DNA from: Archangium sp.
Lineage (GTDB): Bacteria; Myxococcota; Myxococcia; Myxococcales; Myxococcaceae
NCBI GenBank assembly: GCA_030695565.1
Contig: JAUYRZ010000004.1
Location: 1-52,133 of the forward strand
DNA length: 52,133 bases
Reading direction: 5' to 3'
The position numbers and the translations under genes are program-made. The notes under the pieces were generated by a model, which was not told where the DNA came from, ran no database searches, and worked only from the letters and a program-made list of their open reading frames with translations. Below are positions 1 through 7,850 of the stretch, piece by piece (the stretch's first letter is position 1; every line of letters begins with the position of its first letter).

Positions 1-359
1 TCAGAGCTATCGGCGCCCCTTTTCTGTCCGGGTATCTCGCCTCCCGCACGCGCAACCCGCGCCATTACTCGCCTCGCGCCCCCTGAAGCGACCCGCCAAC
101 AGATTCTCGTTTTCTAAAAGAGTCGAAGCTTCGGGCCCTCGAGCACTGGAAGCCCGACGCCGAGAGGCTTGTTCGCGCTGGGCAACGCAACCGACCCCAC
201 AACACCACGCACCCCAGGGCTGTGGCAGTTGAGCCCTCGCCTCGGCCCCTGCTCGCCGAGAAGCACGCGTCGCTTTCACCTCACAAATCGACAGAAGAAC
301 GGCCAGAGCCTGTTGGGCTGTCGCATGGGGTGCCAGCGCTTCGACCCCGCGCGCGTGGG
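1..359. other. No supported gene
   Basis: Neither strand holds a reading frame with protein-like composition here; the open frames are Arg/Ala/Pro-rich, as expected of chance frames in GC-rich DNA. I see no RNA gene or clear repeat. An AT-richer patch near 110-130 contains a short palindrome (gaagcttc) of unknown meaning. The stretch leads into decayed coding sequence. Confidence 0.5.
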
Positions 360-700
360 GTCGTCAGGTCGTCGAACGCCAGACTCAGGTTCTGCACGCC
401 TGCGAGCGCCGGAACAAGGGTCGCCAGCGCGCCGTCGGTGAGCCCCGGCCACTCGATGAGGAGGTCGTGGATGCGACTGAGCGGCAGCCAACACGGACAT
501 CGCCGGCTCAACGCGGTCATTCGCACGTTCGACGAGCCGCTCGATCGCCTCACCGACGACCGGGAAGTCATCTTTGGGCTCAAGGCGTTCTTGCGGCGCA
601 GCAACCCCAGGTCGCGGCCGGCGCTGACCTCAGTGTCTTGTTCCACCTCCCGTCGCGCGCGCTCGGCCGCCTGATCAACAAAAGGGTTGTCTGACGTCCC
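360..700 (-). pseudogene. Decayed minus-strand coding remnant with frameshifts
   Basis: Three protein-like blocks lie in successive frames on the minus strand. Block one (about 690-590) reads NPFVDQAAERARREVEQ and onward. Block two (about 590-490) reads EPKDDFPVVGEAIERLVERA. Block three (about 475-370) reads LLIEWPGLTDGALATLVPAL followed by a leucine-rich-repeat-like stretch. No single frame joins them, so at least two frameshifts must be assumed. It could be the 3' part of the gene whose start lies at 1197, now interrupted; that link is inference. The family is not recognised. Confidence 0.35.
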
Positions 701-774
701 CCGGGCGCTGCGGCTGGCGGAGGTGAAGCGGCCCGCGCTGCTCAAGCGGCTCGAGCTGCGGCTGGTGTAGGCCG

Positions 775-1015
775 TCTGGCGCTGGCAACGCGCCGTCGCA
801 CGCGGCCTGGCTGCGTGAACTTCTTCCGCGCTGCGGTTTCTTCCTCCCGAACGATACGGAGGCTGCGCGCAAGTGGGAACCCATCTCGTGGGCGGAGGCG
901 CTCGACGCGGCCGCGAAGGGCCTGCATGAGGTGCAGCAGCGGCACGGCACCAATGCGGCCTGCGTCGTCTCTGAAAAGCGCCCCAGGGAGACGTCCAGCG
1001 GTCCGCTGGCGCATT
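775..1015 (+). pseudogene. Fragment of a molybdopterin oxidoreductase-like protein
   Basis: Read from 871, the plus strand gives KWEPISWAEALDAAAKGLHE followed by VQQRHGTNAACVVS. This closely resembles the conserved segment of molybdopterin oxidoreductases (formate dehydrogenase alpha, nitrate reductase, NuoG class) at the start of the catalytic domain, typically 'W.PISWdEALd.iA..l..i'. There is no start codon, no upstream iron-sulfur domain and no downstream catalytic domain; similarity ends near 975 and the frame stops near 1060. It is therefore a short relic of a protein normally of 700-900 residues. A chance match is unlikely but not excluded. Confidence 0.5.
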
Positions 1016-1197
1016 CACGCGGTCGGCAGCGCGACGCGTTGGTTGAGTGCCCTGCTTGAGCCACGGAAGTGCAGCCACAAGGGCGCGAATGCATTCCACG
1101 GCGGAGAGGGCGAAACCCGCTCGGCCAACTCGATGAGTGCTGTCAGCGACGCGCCTGGGTCGATCCCCAGTTTCTTTTCGAGCGCTCGATTCTTCAT
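1015..1197 (-). pseudogene. Truncated N-terminal gene fragment (60 codons), unknown family
   Basis: The ATG at 1197 follows a reasonable ribosome-binding sequence (taaggggctcag). The frame starts MKNRALEKKLGIDPGASLTA and continues with an amphipathic helix-like stretch and a Trp-rich segment (PPWNAFAPLWLHFRG). It stops near where the plus-strand oxidoreductase fragment ends. I read it as the surviving 5' end of a gene whose body is lost or scattered over 360-700. It could also be a genuine 60-residue protein. No family recognised. Confidence 0.35.
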
Positions 1198-1270
1198 CTG
1201 AGCCCCTTACGCGGGCCGCGCTGGAGACGCCGGTTTCCTATTCTCGTTTTTTCAATTCGTTCACGTCAGT

Positions 1271-1555
1271 CTAAAACAAACGAATCAACCACCAGCTCGC
1301 GATCCCAGCTCCCACCGGCGCGAGGGGCACGACAACGTAGAGAGACAGACTGCCCACGAGTGCATCGAAATTCGCCCGGAGGCCGCGGGACTCGAGCCGG
1401 CTCACCAAGGCCATCGGGCTCGTCGCCACCAGGACCGAAATGAAGCCGATCGCGATGCCGCCCAGGCCTCCGAGAATGAGGCCAACCGCGCCATGTCTCG
1501 CCCCCGCGGTGGCGCCAGCGATGGTCGCTGCGATAACGGAGAACGCCGATACCAA
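1271..1555 (-). CDS. Small glycine/alanine-rich membrane protein
   Basis: A frame of about 94 residues from a TTG at 1555 encodes three hydrophobic segments: Val/Ala/Ile-rich (about 1-18), Gly/Ile-rich (about 26-48) and a C-terminal one (about 68-94, ending WWLIRLF). The frame stays open further upstream with a Gly/Ser/Cys-rich sequence, so the start is uncertain. It overlaps the 3' end of the TPR frame in another phase. A single frameshift near 1560 would join the two into a TPR protein with a membrane-embedded C-terminus. Function unknown. Confidence 0.45.
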   Translation of the reverse strand: MVSAFSVIAATIAGATAGARHGAVGLILGGLGGIAIGFISVLVATSPMALVSRLESRGLRANFDALVGSLSLYVVVPLAPVGAGIASWWLIRLF

Positions 1556-2213
1556 CGCTCCGCCTCCACCCGATCCTGAGCCCGCCGAGCACGGTCCAAC
1601 ACCCGCGCAGCAAGATGAGGCAGCGCCGGACCCCGCGGCCCATCCCCAGGCACCTCACGCTCGATCACCGCATACAAATCCGCCGCCTGAGTGCCCGTGA
1701 GTGAGAACGCAGGTGCCTCATCGAGCCCCTTGCGAGCCTCCTCCACGCGCCCCGACAACCACAGGCAGCGAGCGAGCGCACCCAGCGCATCTGCATCGTT
1801 CGGGCGCAGCTCGACGGCCCGGCGTGCCTCCCGCTCCGCAGCCACCCAGTCGCGCCGCGCCACGTGCACCGCCGACGCGATCACCGGAGCCAACGTGTCA
1901 CCCTGCGCCTGGGCGAGCGCAGCCAGCGCCTGCTCATGCTGACCATCGAGCGCGAGGATCGTCGCGCGAAGCCGCTGCACGGTGGCGTTCGTCTCGCGGC
2001 CCGAAAGCACGCCGGCGATCAGCTTCCACGCCTCATCCATCCGCGCCTCGAGCTCAGGCCCCGTCGCGCTGGTGGACCCCACCTGCTCCCATCGCGCCAG
2101 CGACACATCACCCAACAGCCCGACGGCCGAGGGAGCGAGGGGCTCTCCACGCCGGTCATGGTGATCCCCAAGCCCGGCCTGAGCTGGGTGTGCCACCTTC
2201 GCGGCCCGCCCTT
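1402..2213 (-). pseudogene. TPR-repeat protein, 5'-truncated and probably frameshifted
   Basis: The middle of the frame shows tetratricopeptide helices: ALDGQHEQALAALAQAQGD, RRDWVAAEREARRAVELRPN and ALGALARCLWLSGRVEEARK are successive TPR-type units (about 1990-1740). No convincing start exists, because the frame runs back into the 3' end of the neighbouring gene with no ribosome-binding site. Protein-like composition is lost after about 1570, where another frame encodes hydrophobic sequence. I take it as the remnant of a larger TPR protein, perhaps the C-terminal part of a kinase or PEGA-TPR protein; that identity is a guess. Confidence 0.4.
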
Positions 2214-2216
2214 GAC

Positions 2217-5200
2217 TCACTCGGCCTTCTCGACGACCTCCGCGATCATCTGGCGGTTCGAGCGCACGACGCCCTTGACGATGTACCACTCCTCCGGCGA
2301 GCCCGAGGTGTAGCTCCTGGCGTTGCGCACGACGCGCTCCACGCGGGTGCCCTTCTTCACGTAGAGCCGCAGCGGCAGCCCGCCCGAGTCGATGCCGTCG
2401 GGCCCGGTCGCGGTGAAGGGTTGGTACTCGCTCACCTTCACGTCATCGAGCTGGTACTGGGTGTCCATCGAGCGGAGCACGAGCTTGAGCGACACGCGCT
2501 TGCCCTCGAGCTTGTCCCAGGTGGCGCGGTTCTTGGCCACGTCCCAGGTGCTCTCTTCGTAGTCGTACGTCGGGCCGGCCACGGGCGAGCTGCCGGTGAA
2601 CTTCACCGGGAAGCTCGTCGCGCGCGCGCCCGCGGTGACCTTCGCGTTCCTGGGGAAGAGCTGCGTGGCCTTCGCCCAGTCGTAGGCCGGCGCGAAGCCC
2701 TTGCCCGGCTCGCTGCCGGTGGCGATGACCGGCTGGCCGATCAGCTCGCGCAGCTGGTTCCAGTCGTCCATCTGCACCTTGCCCGGCACCGGCGCGACGC
2801 GGCTCACGTAGACGTCGAACCAGCCCTTCTCGAGGGGCACGGCCGAGACGGCGAGCTGGTTGTTCGCCACCTTCTTGAACTTGAAGTCGGCCAGCTTGCT
2901 CCACTCCTTGTCGTCGACCGCGGTCCAGTCGCTGGGCCGCTGAAGGTTCGACCAGAGGTTCTTCGAGAAGGTGTTGTTGGTGAGCTCGACGTCCTTCGCT
3001 TCGGCGGCCATGCGAATGGCGTCGTTGTCGGCGAACTCGAAGATGTTGTTGTCGACGACGGCCTGGAGCTGCCCCTCGAGCGAGAGCAGGTGCCCGTTGG
3101 AGCCCTTGCCCTGGCCGAAGCGGATGGGGTCCCACGAGAAGAGCACCGTGTTGTTCTTGAAGACGAAGGTCCCGCCGAAGCCGCGCTCGGCCTTCACGGT
3201 GCGGTACACGTGGTTGATGAAGATGTTGTTCTCGACGGTCTGGCCGCCCGCCACGCGGAGCGCGCCTTCGGCGCCGTTCAAGAACACGTTGTTGCGGATG
3301 ACGCAGCCGGGGCGCGCGAACCAGATGTGCTCGGACTTGTCCGACTCCGAGTACATGAGGTCGCCGTCGGGCTCGTATTTGTTGTTGGTCTTCTTGTCGA
3401 AGATGAAGCCGTCGACGATGGCGCCGGTGTGATCGTCGACGCCCTCGATGGTGTAGCCGCCCTTGTTGGCCTTGAGGTCGGCCGGTGAGTAGAGCCGCGT
3501 GGGGTACTTCCACGGGTTGCGGTCGGTGAAGTCCTTGTTGTAACCGCCGATGAGCGCGACGTTGGTGGTCTCGATCTTCCAGCGCCCGACCTTCAGCTTG
3601 CCGAGGTACTCGCCTTCGGTGACGTGCACGGAGTCGCCGGCCTCGACCTTCTCGAGGGCCTGCCACGGATCCTTGAAGGGCTTGTCCTTGCTGCCGTCAC
3701 CCCCGCTCGCGCCGGCGCGCACGAACCAGTCACGCCCCTGGGGCCGGTCGCCGTCGCCCGCGGTCGCCGGCGCGGCCGGCTCGATGCTCTCGATGAAGAA
3801 GCCCACCCTGGGCACGCCGCTGAGCACGTAGGCGATGCCGCGCGCGGTGAAGAGGCGGTCAGGCTTGCCGCGGCCGGTGTACCAGCCGTCGTTCTCGTCC
3901 ACGAAGCGCTGCTGCGCGCTCCCCTTCTTGTAGAAGCCGACGAAGCGCTCGCCGCTGCCGTTGGGGTCGTAGAGGAAGTTGCCGGCGTGCTCGGCCGACT
4001 TGTACTGGGAGGGGATGCTGCTGATGTTGGCGCTGTTGCCGATGGCGACGCTGATCTCGACGGCCTTCCCGTCGACGGGCGAGGCGTTCTTGAGCCACTG
4101 CGAGACGTCGCTCTTCGCGTAGTCGCGCGCCGGGCCCGAATCACCACCCCCCTGGAGCTTCACCTCGAGCGGCACCGCGCGTGCGCCGGCCGAGAGCTTC
4201 GCCCTGGGCTGCACGAGCTTGAGCGCCTGGTCGAGCTCGTAGGCAGGCGTCAGCCCGCTGGCCGAGGCGCCGCCGGAGCCCATGAGGGGCAACCCCATCG
4301 CCTGGCGCGCCTTGTTCCAGTCGTCCATCGTCACCTTGCCGCGCACGGCGGCGGTGCGCTTGCTGAACCTGTCGAGCCACTTCGGGTCGAGGGGCAGCTC
4401 CGGGTTCTTCACCTCGTTGCCGTCGGCGGCCTTGAGGCCCAGCTCCTCGAGCTCGTCCATGTTCTTGTCGTCGATGGAGGCCTCGGTGCCCGAGGTGCCG
4501 CTCGAGACGTTCGCGAAGAGGTTCATGAAGAACACGTTCTTCGTGAGCGAGATCTTCGACGACTCGATGGTGCTGAAGATGGCCGAGTTGTCGGAGTTGA
4601 CGAGGATGTTGTTGGTGATGGTCGCCGGCGCCTTCACCGAGAGGGCCGCGCCGCGGTAGCCACCGAAGCCGGGCTTCTTCTCGTCTTGCGCGAAGGCGAT
4701 GGTGTTGTTGCGGATGATCGCCGGGGTCTGCGGGGCGGCGCCGGTGAAGTTCACCACCACGCCCGCGAGCAGGACGTTCATGATGACGTTGTTCTCGATG
4801 ACCGAGCCCTGCACGCAGATGATGCCGATCTCGTCGGGGTTGACGATCACCGAGTTGCGCACGGTGACCGGGTGGATGAAGCGCATCGCCGCGTAGCGGA
4901 TGTTGGCCTCGGCGCGGCCGTCCTGGCCCGAGCCGGCCCATTGAATCTGGTCGCGCATGTCGATGGTGATGCCGTCGATCACCAGGTTCCTGGCGATCGA
5001 CCTGAGGCGATCCTCCTTGGGCCAGTTCTTGGAGTTCTTGTCCCAGAGGAGCTGCGTGGAGTTCTTCCACGGGTCGCGGGACTTGAAGTCCTTGTCGTAG
5101 CCGCCGATCAGCTGAACGCCGTCGAACTTGATCTCCCACATGCCGAGGTTGCTGCGGCCGAAGTACTTGCCGCCCGTGACGTGAATGGCGTCTTTCGCCT

Positions 5201-5354
5201 CGCAGACGTCGAGCGCCTCCCAGGGGTCCGAGAAGGGCTTGCCCATCGAGCCGTCACCGCCCGACGCGCCTTCGCGAACGAACCAATCACGCGCCTGCGC
5301 GGGTGCAGCGACCAGTGCGAGTGCGAGCACGCCCGAAAGAGACAAGAGTTTCAT
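2217..5354 (-). CDS. Secreted DUF1565-like parallel beta-helix protein, two tandem modules
   Basis: A protein of 1045 residues. The ATG at 5354 is preceded by a GGGGGAAACC ribosome-binding sequence and starts a signal peptide (MKLLSLSGVLALALVAAPAQA), so the product is exported. Residues 22-540 and 541-1045 are two diverged copies of one module. Each opens RDWFVR.GASGGDGS..KPF.DPW.AL, the entry motif of DUF1565/pectate-lyase-like right-handed beta-helix proteins, and continues with an IGGY.KDF..R.PWK block and many NN/TNN turn residues typical of beta-helix rungs. Each copy then has a GKV.MDDWN segment and a ....AGAR. strand block. No polysaccharide-lyase catalytic residues were identified, so the role (surface carbohydrate binding or modification) is unproven. 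Confidence 0.85.
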   Translation of the reverse strand: MKLLSLSGVLALALVAAPAQARDWFVREGASGGDGSMGKPFSDPWEALDVCEAKDAIHVTGGKYFGRSNLGMWEIKFDGVQLIGGYDKDFKSRDPWKNSTQLLWDKNSKNWPKEDRLRSIARNLVIDGITIDMRDQIQWAGSGQDGRAEANIRYAAMRFIHPVTVRNSVIVNPDEIGIICVQGSVIENNVIMNVLLAGVVVNFTGAAPQTPAIIRNNTIAFAQDEKKPGFGGYRGAALSVKAPATITNNILVNSDNSAIFSTIESSKISLTKNVFFMNLFANVSSGTSGTEASIDDKNMDELEELGLKAADGNEVKNPELPLDPKWLDRFSKRTAAVRGKVTMDDWNKARQAMGLPLMGSGGASASGLTPAYELDQALKLVQPRAKLSAGARAVPLEVKLQGGGDSGPARDYAKSDVSQWLKNASPVDGKAVEISVAIGNSANISSIPSQYKSAEHAGNFLYDPNGSGERFVGFYKKGSAQQRFVDENDGWYTGRGKPDRLFTARGIAYVLSGVPRVGFFIESIEPAAPATAGDGDRPQGRDWFVRAGASGGDGSKDKPFKDPWQALEKVEAGDSVHVTEGEYLGKLKVGRWKIETTNVALIGGYNKDFTDRNPWKYPTRLYSPADLKANKGGYTIEGVDDHTGAIVDGFIFDKKTNNKYEPDGDLMYSESDKSEHIWFARPGCVIRNNVFLNGAEGALRVAGGQTVENNIFINHVYRTVKAERGFGGTFVFKNNTVLFSWDPIRFGQGKGSNGHLLSLEGQLQAVVDNNIFEFADNDAIRMAAEAKDVELTNNTFSKNLWSNLQRPSDWTAVDDKEWSKLADFKFKKVANNQLAVSAVPLEKGWFDVYVSRVAPVPGKVQMDDWNQLRELIGQPVIATGSEPGKGFAPAYDWAKATQLFPRNAKVTAGARATSFPVKFTGSSPVAGPTYDYEESTWDVAKNRATWDKLEGKRVSLKLVLRSMDTQYQLDDVKVSEYQPFTATGPDGIDSGGLPLRLYVKKGTRVERVVRNARSYTSGSPEEWYIVKGVVRSNRQMIAEVVEKAE

Positions 5355-5576
5355 GTGGTTTCCCCCAGTGAAGGGTCGTGAGTGAGCCGATTCCCGGCGA
5401 CGAGGCATCCTCGTACGACGCTGGGTTTTCCGGACATGTCTTTTCGAGAAATTCACCGTGCCGAGGCGGTCGGCCCGCGCGTGGCCTTCGGCGCCCAACA
5501 GAGTCCAACCTTGCTGGCGTGACGTCGGCCAGACTGGCGGCATGCCGACCCGCGCCGTCCGGACCCGCTCGAAAGC

Positions 5577-6860
5577 ATGATCCCTCCGAAGAACGACCTC
5601 TACCCCTTCACCCGCTCTGACGAAGAGCTCCGGGGGTTGGTGTTTCAGATCGCCCGGCGCACTCGCGAGCCCTTTCGCCAGCTCGTTGCGAGGTTGATCG
5701 GTGACGAGCTGAGCGAGCCGGAGGCGCGCGAGCGCTGGGCGAGCTTCGTGACGCACCGCCGGGAGCTGGCGGCGAGCCTGGGTCGGCCGGTGCACCTGCG
5801 CGTGGCCGCGCTCGACCTGCTCGCGCTCGAAGGCGAGCCGCGAAAGCGCCCGCTGGTGCTCTCGGCCAGCGCCTTCGAGCAGCTCTGGGCGGCTGCGACC
5901 ACCGACGGCTTGACGGGGCTCGCCAACGCCCAACACTTCAAAGCGCTGCTCGCGCATGAGCTGAGGCAGCGCGCACCACCGCCCTTTACCCTGGCGTCGC
6001 TCGACCTCGATGGCTTCAAGCACGTCAACGATCGCCATGGCCACGCCGCCGGAGATCGTGCGCTGCGGGGGGTGGCCGCCGCGCTCCAGCGGGCCGCCCG
6101 GCAGGGTGACGTGGTCGGCAGGCTGGGCGGTGACGAGTTTGCGGTGCTCTTGATCGGCAGCACGCTGCCTCACGCGAAAGCGCTGGCCACGAGGGTGGGT
6201 GAACACCTGGCGCCCCTGCTGGCAGAGACGGGCATGGGCCTCTCGTTCGGCTTCGCGCAGCTCAAGGCGGGCGACACCGCGGAGACGTTGCTCGAGCGCG
6301 CCGACGCCTCGATGTATCGCACCAAGCGCGCTCGAAAGACCGTGGCCGCAGCGGCGCCGGTGCGGCCGGTGGCGCTCTACGCCACGGGCCGACCCGAGGC
6401 GTATCTGGCGCTGCGCGAGCTCTTCGCCCAGCGCGGTGTGCTGCTGGCGCCGGCGCCGAACCCCGCCGCGCTCGAGGCGCTGCGATCGTTGCTCCGGCCC
6501 GCGCTGGTGCTGGTCAACGTGCTCTTTCCGCCCAGGGGCGGGCTGGCGACCCTCGAGGCGCTGGGCGGGGGCGTGGGCAAGGCGCTGGTGGTGCCGCGCA
6601 CCGGGTGGCGCGTTCGTGCGGCCCTCAGCTCGCCGGTGCTCTCGCCCGATCGCGCGGACGGGGTGCTGACGCGCGTCCTGGCCAGGCTCGCGCCAGAGCC
6701 GCTCCCTTCGCTCCCGCCGCTCGCCTCGAAGGGTCAGGCGGCCGAGGTGATGAAGGTGGTCTCTGATCTCGCGCGTGGGCTGCGCGTCGCGCCGGCTCGG
6801 CTGGCCGAGCTCGCCTCGATCGCCGAGCTCGATCTCATCAAGCGTTCACTGGGCTCGTGA
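5577..6860 (+). CDS. GGDEF diguanylate cyclase with I-site and receiver-like C-terminus
   Basis: A protein of 427 residues predicted to make cyclic di-GMP from GTP. Residues ~105-255 form the GGDEF domain. It enters at TTDGLTGLANAQHF, has the metal-binding DLDGFKHVND segment, and carries an intact GGDEF active site at 184-188. An RQGD sequence at 175-178 lies exactly five residues before it, which fits the RxxD allosteric inhibitory site, so feedback inhibition is likely. The N-terminal ~100 residues are helical with no recognised sensor. Residues ~265-375 have the alternating strand-helix look of a receiver domain without a clear phosphoacceptor Asp. No membrane segments, so it is cytoplasmic. 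It is divergent from the beta-helix gene. Confidence 0.9.
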   Translation: MIPPKNDLYPFTRSDEELRGLVFQIARRTREPFRQLVARLIGDELSEPEARERWASFVTHRRELAASLGRPVHLRVAALDLLALEGEPRKRPLVLSASAFEQLWAAATTDGLTGLANAQHFKALLAHELRQRAPPPFTLASLDLDGFKHVNDRHGHAAGDRALRGVAAALQRAARQGDVVGRLGGDEFAVLLIGSTLPHAKALATRVGEHLAPLLAETGMGLSFGFAQLKAGDTAETLLERADASMYRTKRARKTVAAAAPVRPVALYATGRPEAYLALRELFAQRGVLLAPAPNPAALEALRSLLRPALVLVNVLFPPRGGLATLEALGGGVGKALVVPRTGWRVRAALSSPVLSPDRADGVLTRVLARLAPEPLPSLPPLASKGQAAEVMKVVSDLARGLRVAPARLAELASIAELDLIKRSLGS

Positions 6861-6988
6861 CGCGGAGCTGGCCTCTGGCCTCTCTCGCGTGCTGGTGCAG
6901 GACAGAGGGCTGCGGGGCCGGCCGAGCCTCATCTACGCGGCAATGGCGTCGCGGAGTGGTGCGGGTGTGCCCCTGAGCCAGCGCCGAC

Positions 6989-7783
6989 TCACTTCAGCGC
7001 GTCGATGTCGGCCAGGCAGTCGGCCGCGAAGATGACGGTGGTGCCCGAGGTGACGTAGCGCCTGGCGAAGTCCACCGCGGCCGCGGCGCCTTCGTTCTGC
7101 CAGTACATCACGCAGGCGTCGTTGGTGCAGTGCGCGCCGTGCGCCGTGTCCTGATGGGCGGTGGTGGTGGGCGCGCCGTTGTTCACCAGCCCCACCGCGT
7201 GACCGAACTCGTGCACCAGCGTGGTCTGCTCGACGAAGCGCTCCAGGTTGGGGAAGAGCGTGGACCGGGTCGATTTGATCACCGGCTTGAACAGGGCGAT
7301 CACCCCGGTGTTGCCGATGCTCACGCCGAGCACGTCCATGCGCACGCCCGAGTCGTCTTGAAAGTACGAGTCGAGGAAGAGCACGTAGAAGCTCGCCGCC
7401 GCCGTGGTGCTGGGCGTGCCGCGGTGGAGCGCCGCGAAGGCGAGGATCTGCTGGGTGGTGACCTGCGCGCCGGGCGTCTGGGTCAGGGCCTCCATCTCGC
7501 TGAGCTGGGTGGGCAGGGTGAGCGTCTTGTTCGAGCTCATGAACAGGCGCTGCGCGTTGGTCACGAACAGGCCGAAGGTGTCGCCGAAGGTGCCCGCGCT
7601 GCCGGTGTACGGCGCGGCGTTGGGCGCGTAGTCGATCTCCACGGTGACGCTCTTCACCGCCGAGCTCGCCTTGAACAGCTCCTGGGGCGTGGGCTGGCGC
7701 GGCGTGGCCCCCGCGTCCATCGCCGAGTTGCTGCCGCACGACAGGCACCACACCGCCAGGACGGACAGAGACAGAGTTCGCAT
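6989..7783 (-). CDS. Metzincin-like zinc protease lipoprotein
   Basis: A protein of 264 residues. The N-terminus MRTLSLSVLAVWCLSC is a lipoprotein signal with the lipid-anchored Cys at 16. The catalytic signature is HEFGHAVGL at 191-199: zinc ligands H191 and H195, catalytic E192 and the metzincin Gly198. The usual third His directly after the Gly is replaced by Val-Asn-Asn-Gly. About 20 residues follow with His210, His215 and His218, then C219-x4-C224-V-M226, which matches the Cx4CxM part of archaemetzincins and supplies the Met-turn. The third ligand is therefore probably one of the displaced His residues. The neighbouring Lhr gene lies just upstream on the same strand. Substrate unknown; a secreted or periplasmic peptidase is most likely. 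Confidence 0.85.
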   Translation of the reverse strand: MRTLSLSVLAVWCLSCGSNSAMDAGATPRQPTPQELFKASSAVKSVTVEIDYAPNAAPYTGSAGTFGDTFGLFVTNAQRLFMSSNKTLTLPTQLSEMEALTQTPGAQVTTQQILAFAALHRGTPSTTAAASFYVLFLDSYFQDDSGVRMDVLGVSIGNTGVIALFKPVIKSTRSTLFPNLERFVEQTTLVHEFGHAVGLVNNGAPTTTAHQDTAHGAHCTNDACVMYWQNEGAAAAVDFARRYVTSGTTVIFAADCLADIDALK

Positions 7784-7807
7784 GGGCCGTACTGGTATCA
7801 GCCCAAT

Positions 7808-7848
7808 CGAACCTCTCCCCGTTTTTCCACAGACGAAAGGGGAGTTCG
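7808..7848. terminator. Imperfect inverted repeat between lhr and the metalloprotease gene
   Basis: CGAA...CTCCCC (7808-7820) pairs with GGGGAGTTCG (7839-7848), with a three-base bulge and an 18-base loop. It lies in the 67-bp gap just 3' of the lhr stop codon (transcribed leftwards). It may slow or end transcription, but there is no strong U-run after the hairpin in the minus orientation, so terminator function is tentative. Confidence 0.35.
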
Positions 7849-7850
7849 GC

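Noticed and set aside
1701-3488. Long plus-strand open frame opposite the beta-helix gene
   Set aside because: It is antisense to the DUF1565-like gene, has low-complexity Leu/Val/Glu/Arg composition and no recognisable motif; a GC-rich antisense artefact.
3624-5381. Second long plus-strand frame over the same gene
   Set aside because: Same reason; Val/Leu/Arg/Asp repetitive composition mirrors the opposite strand.
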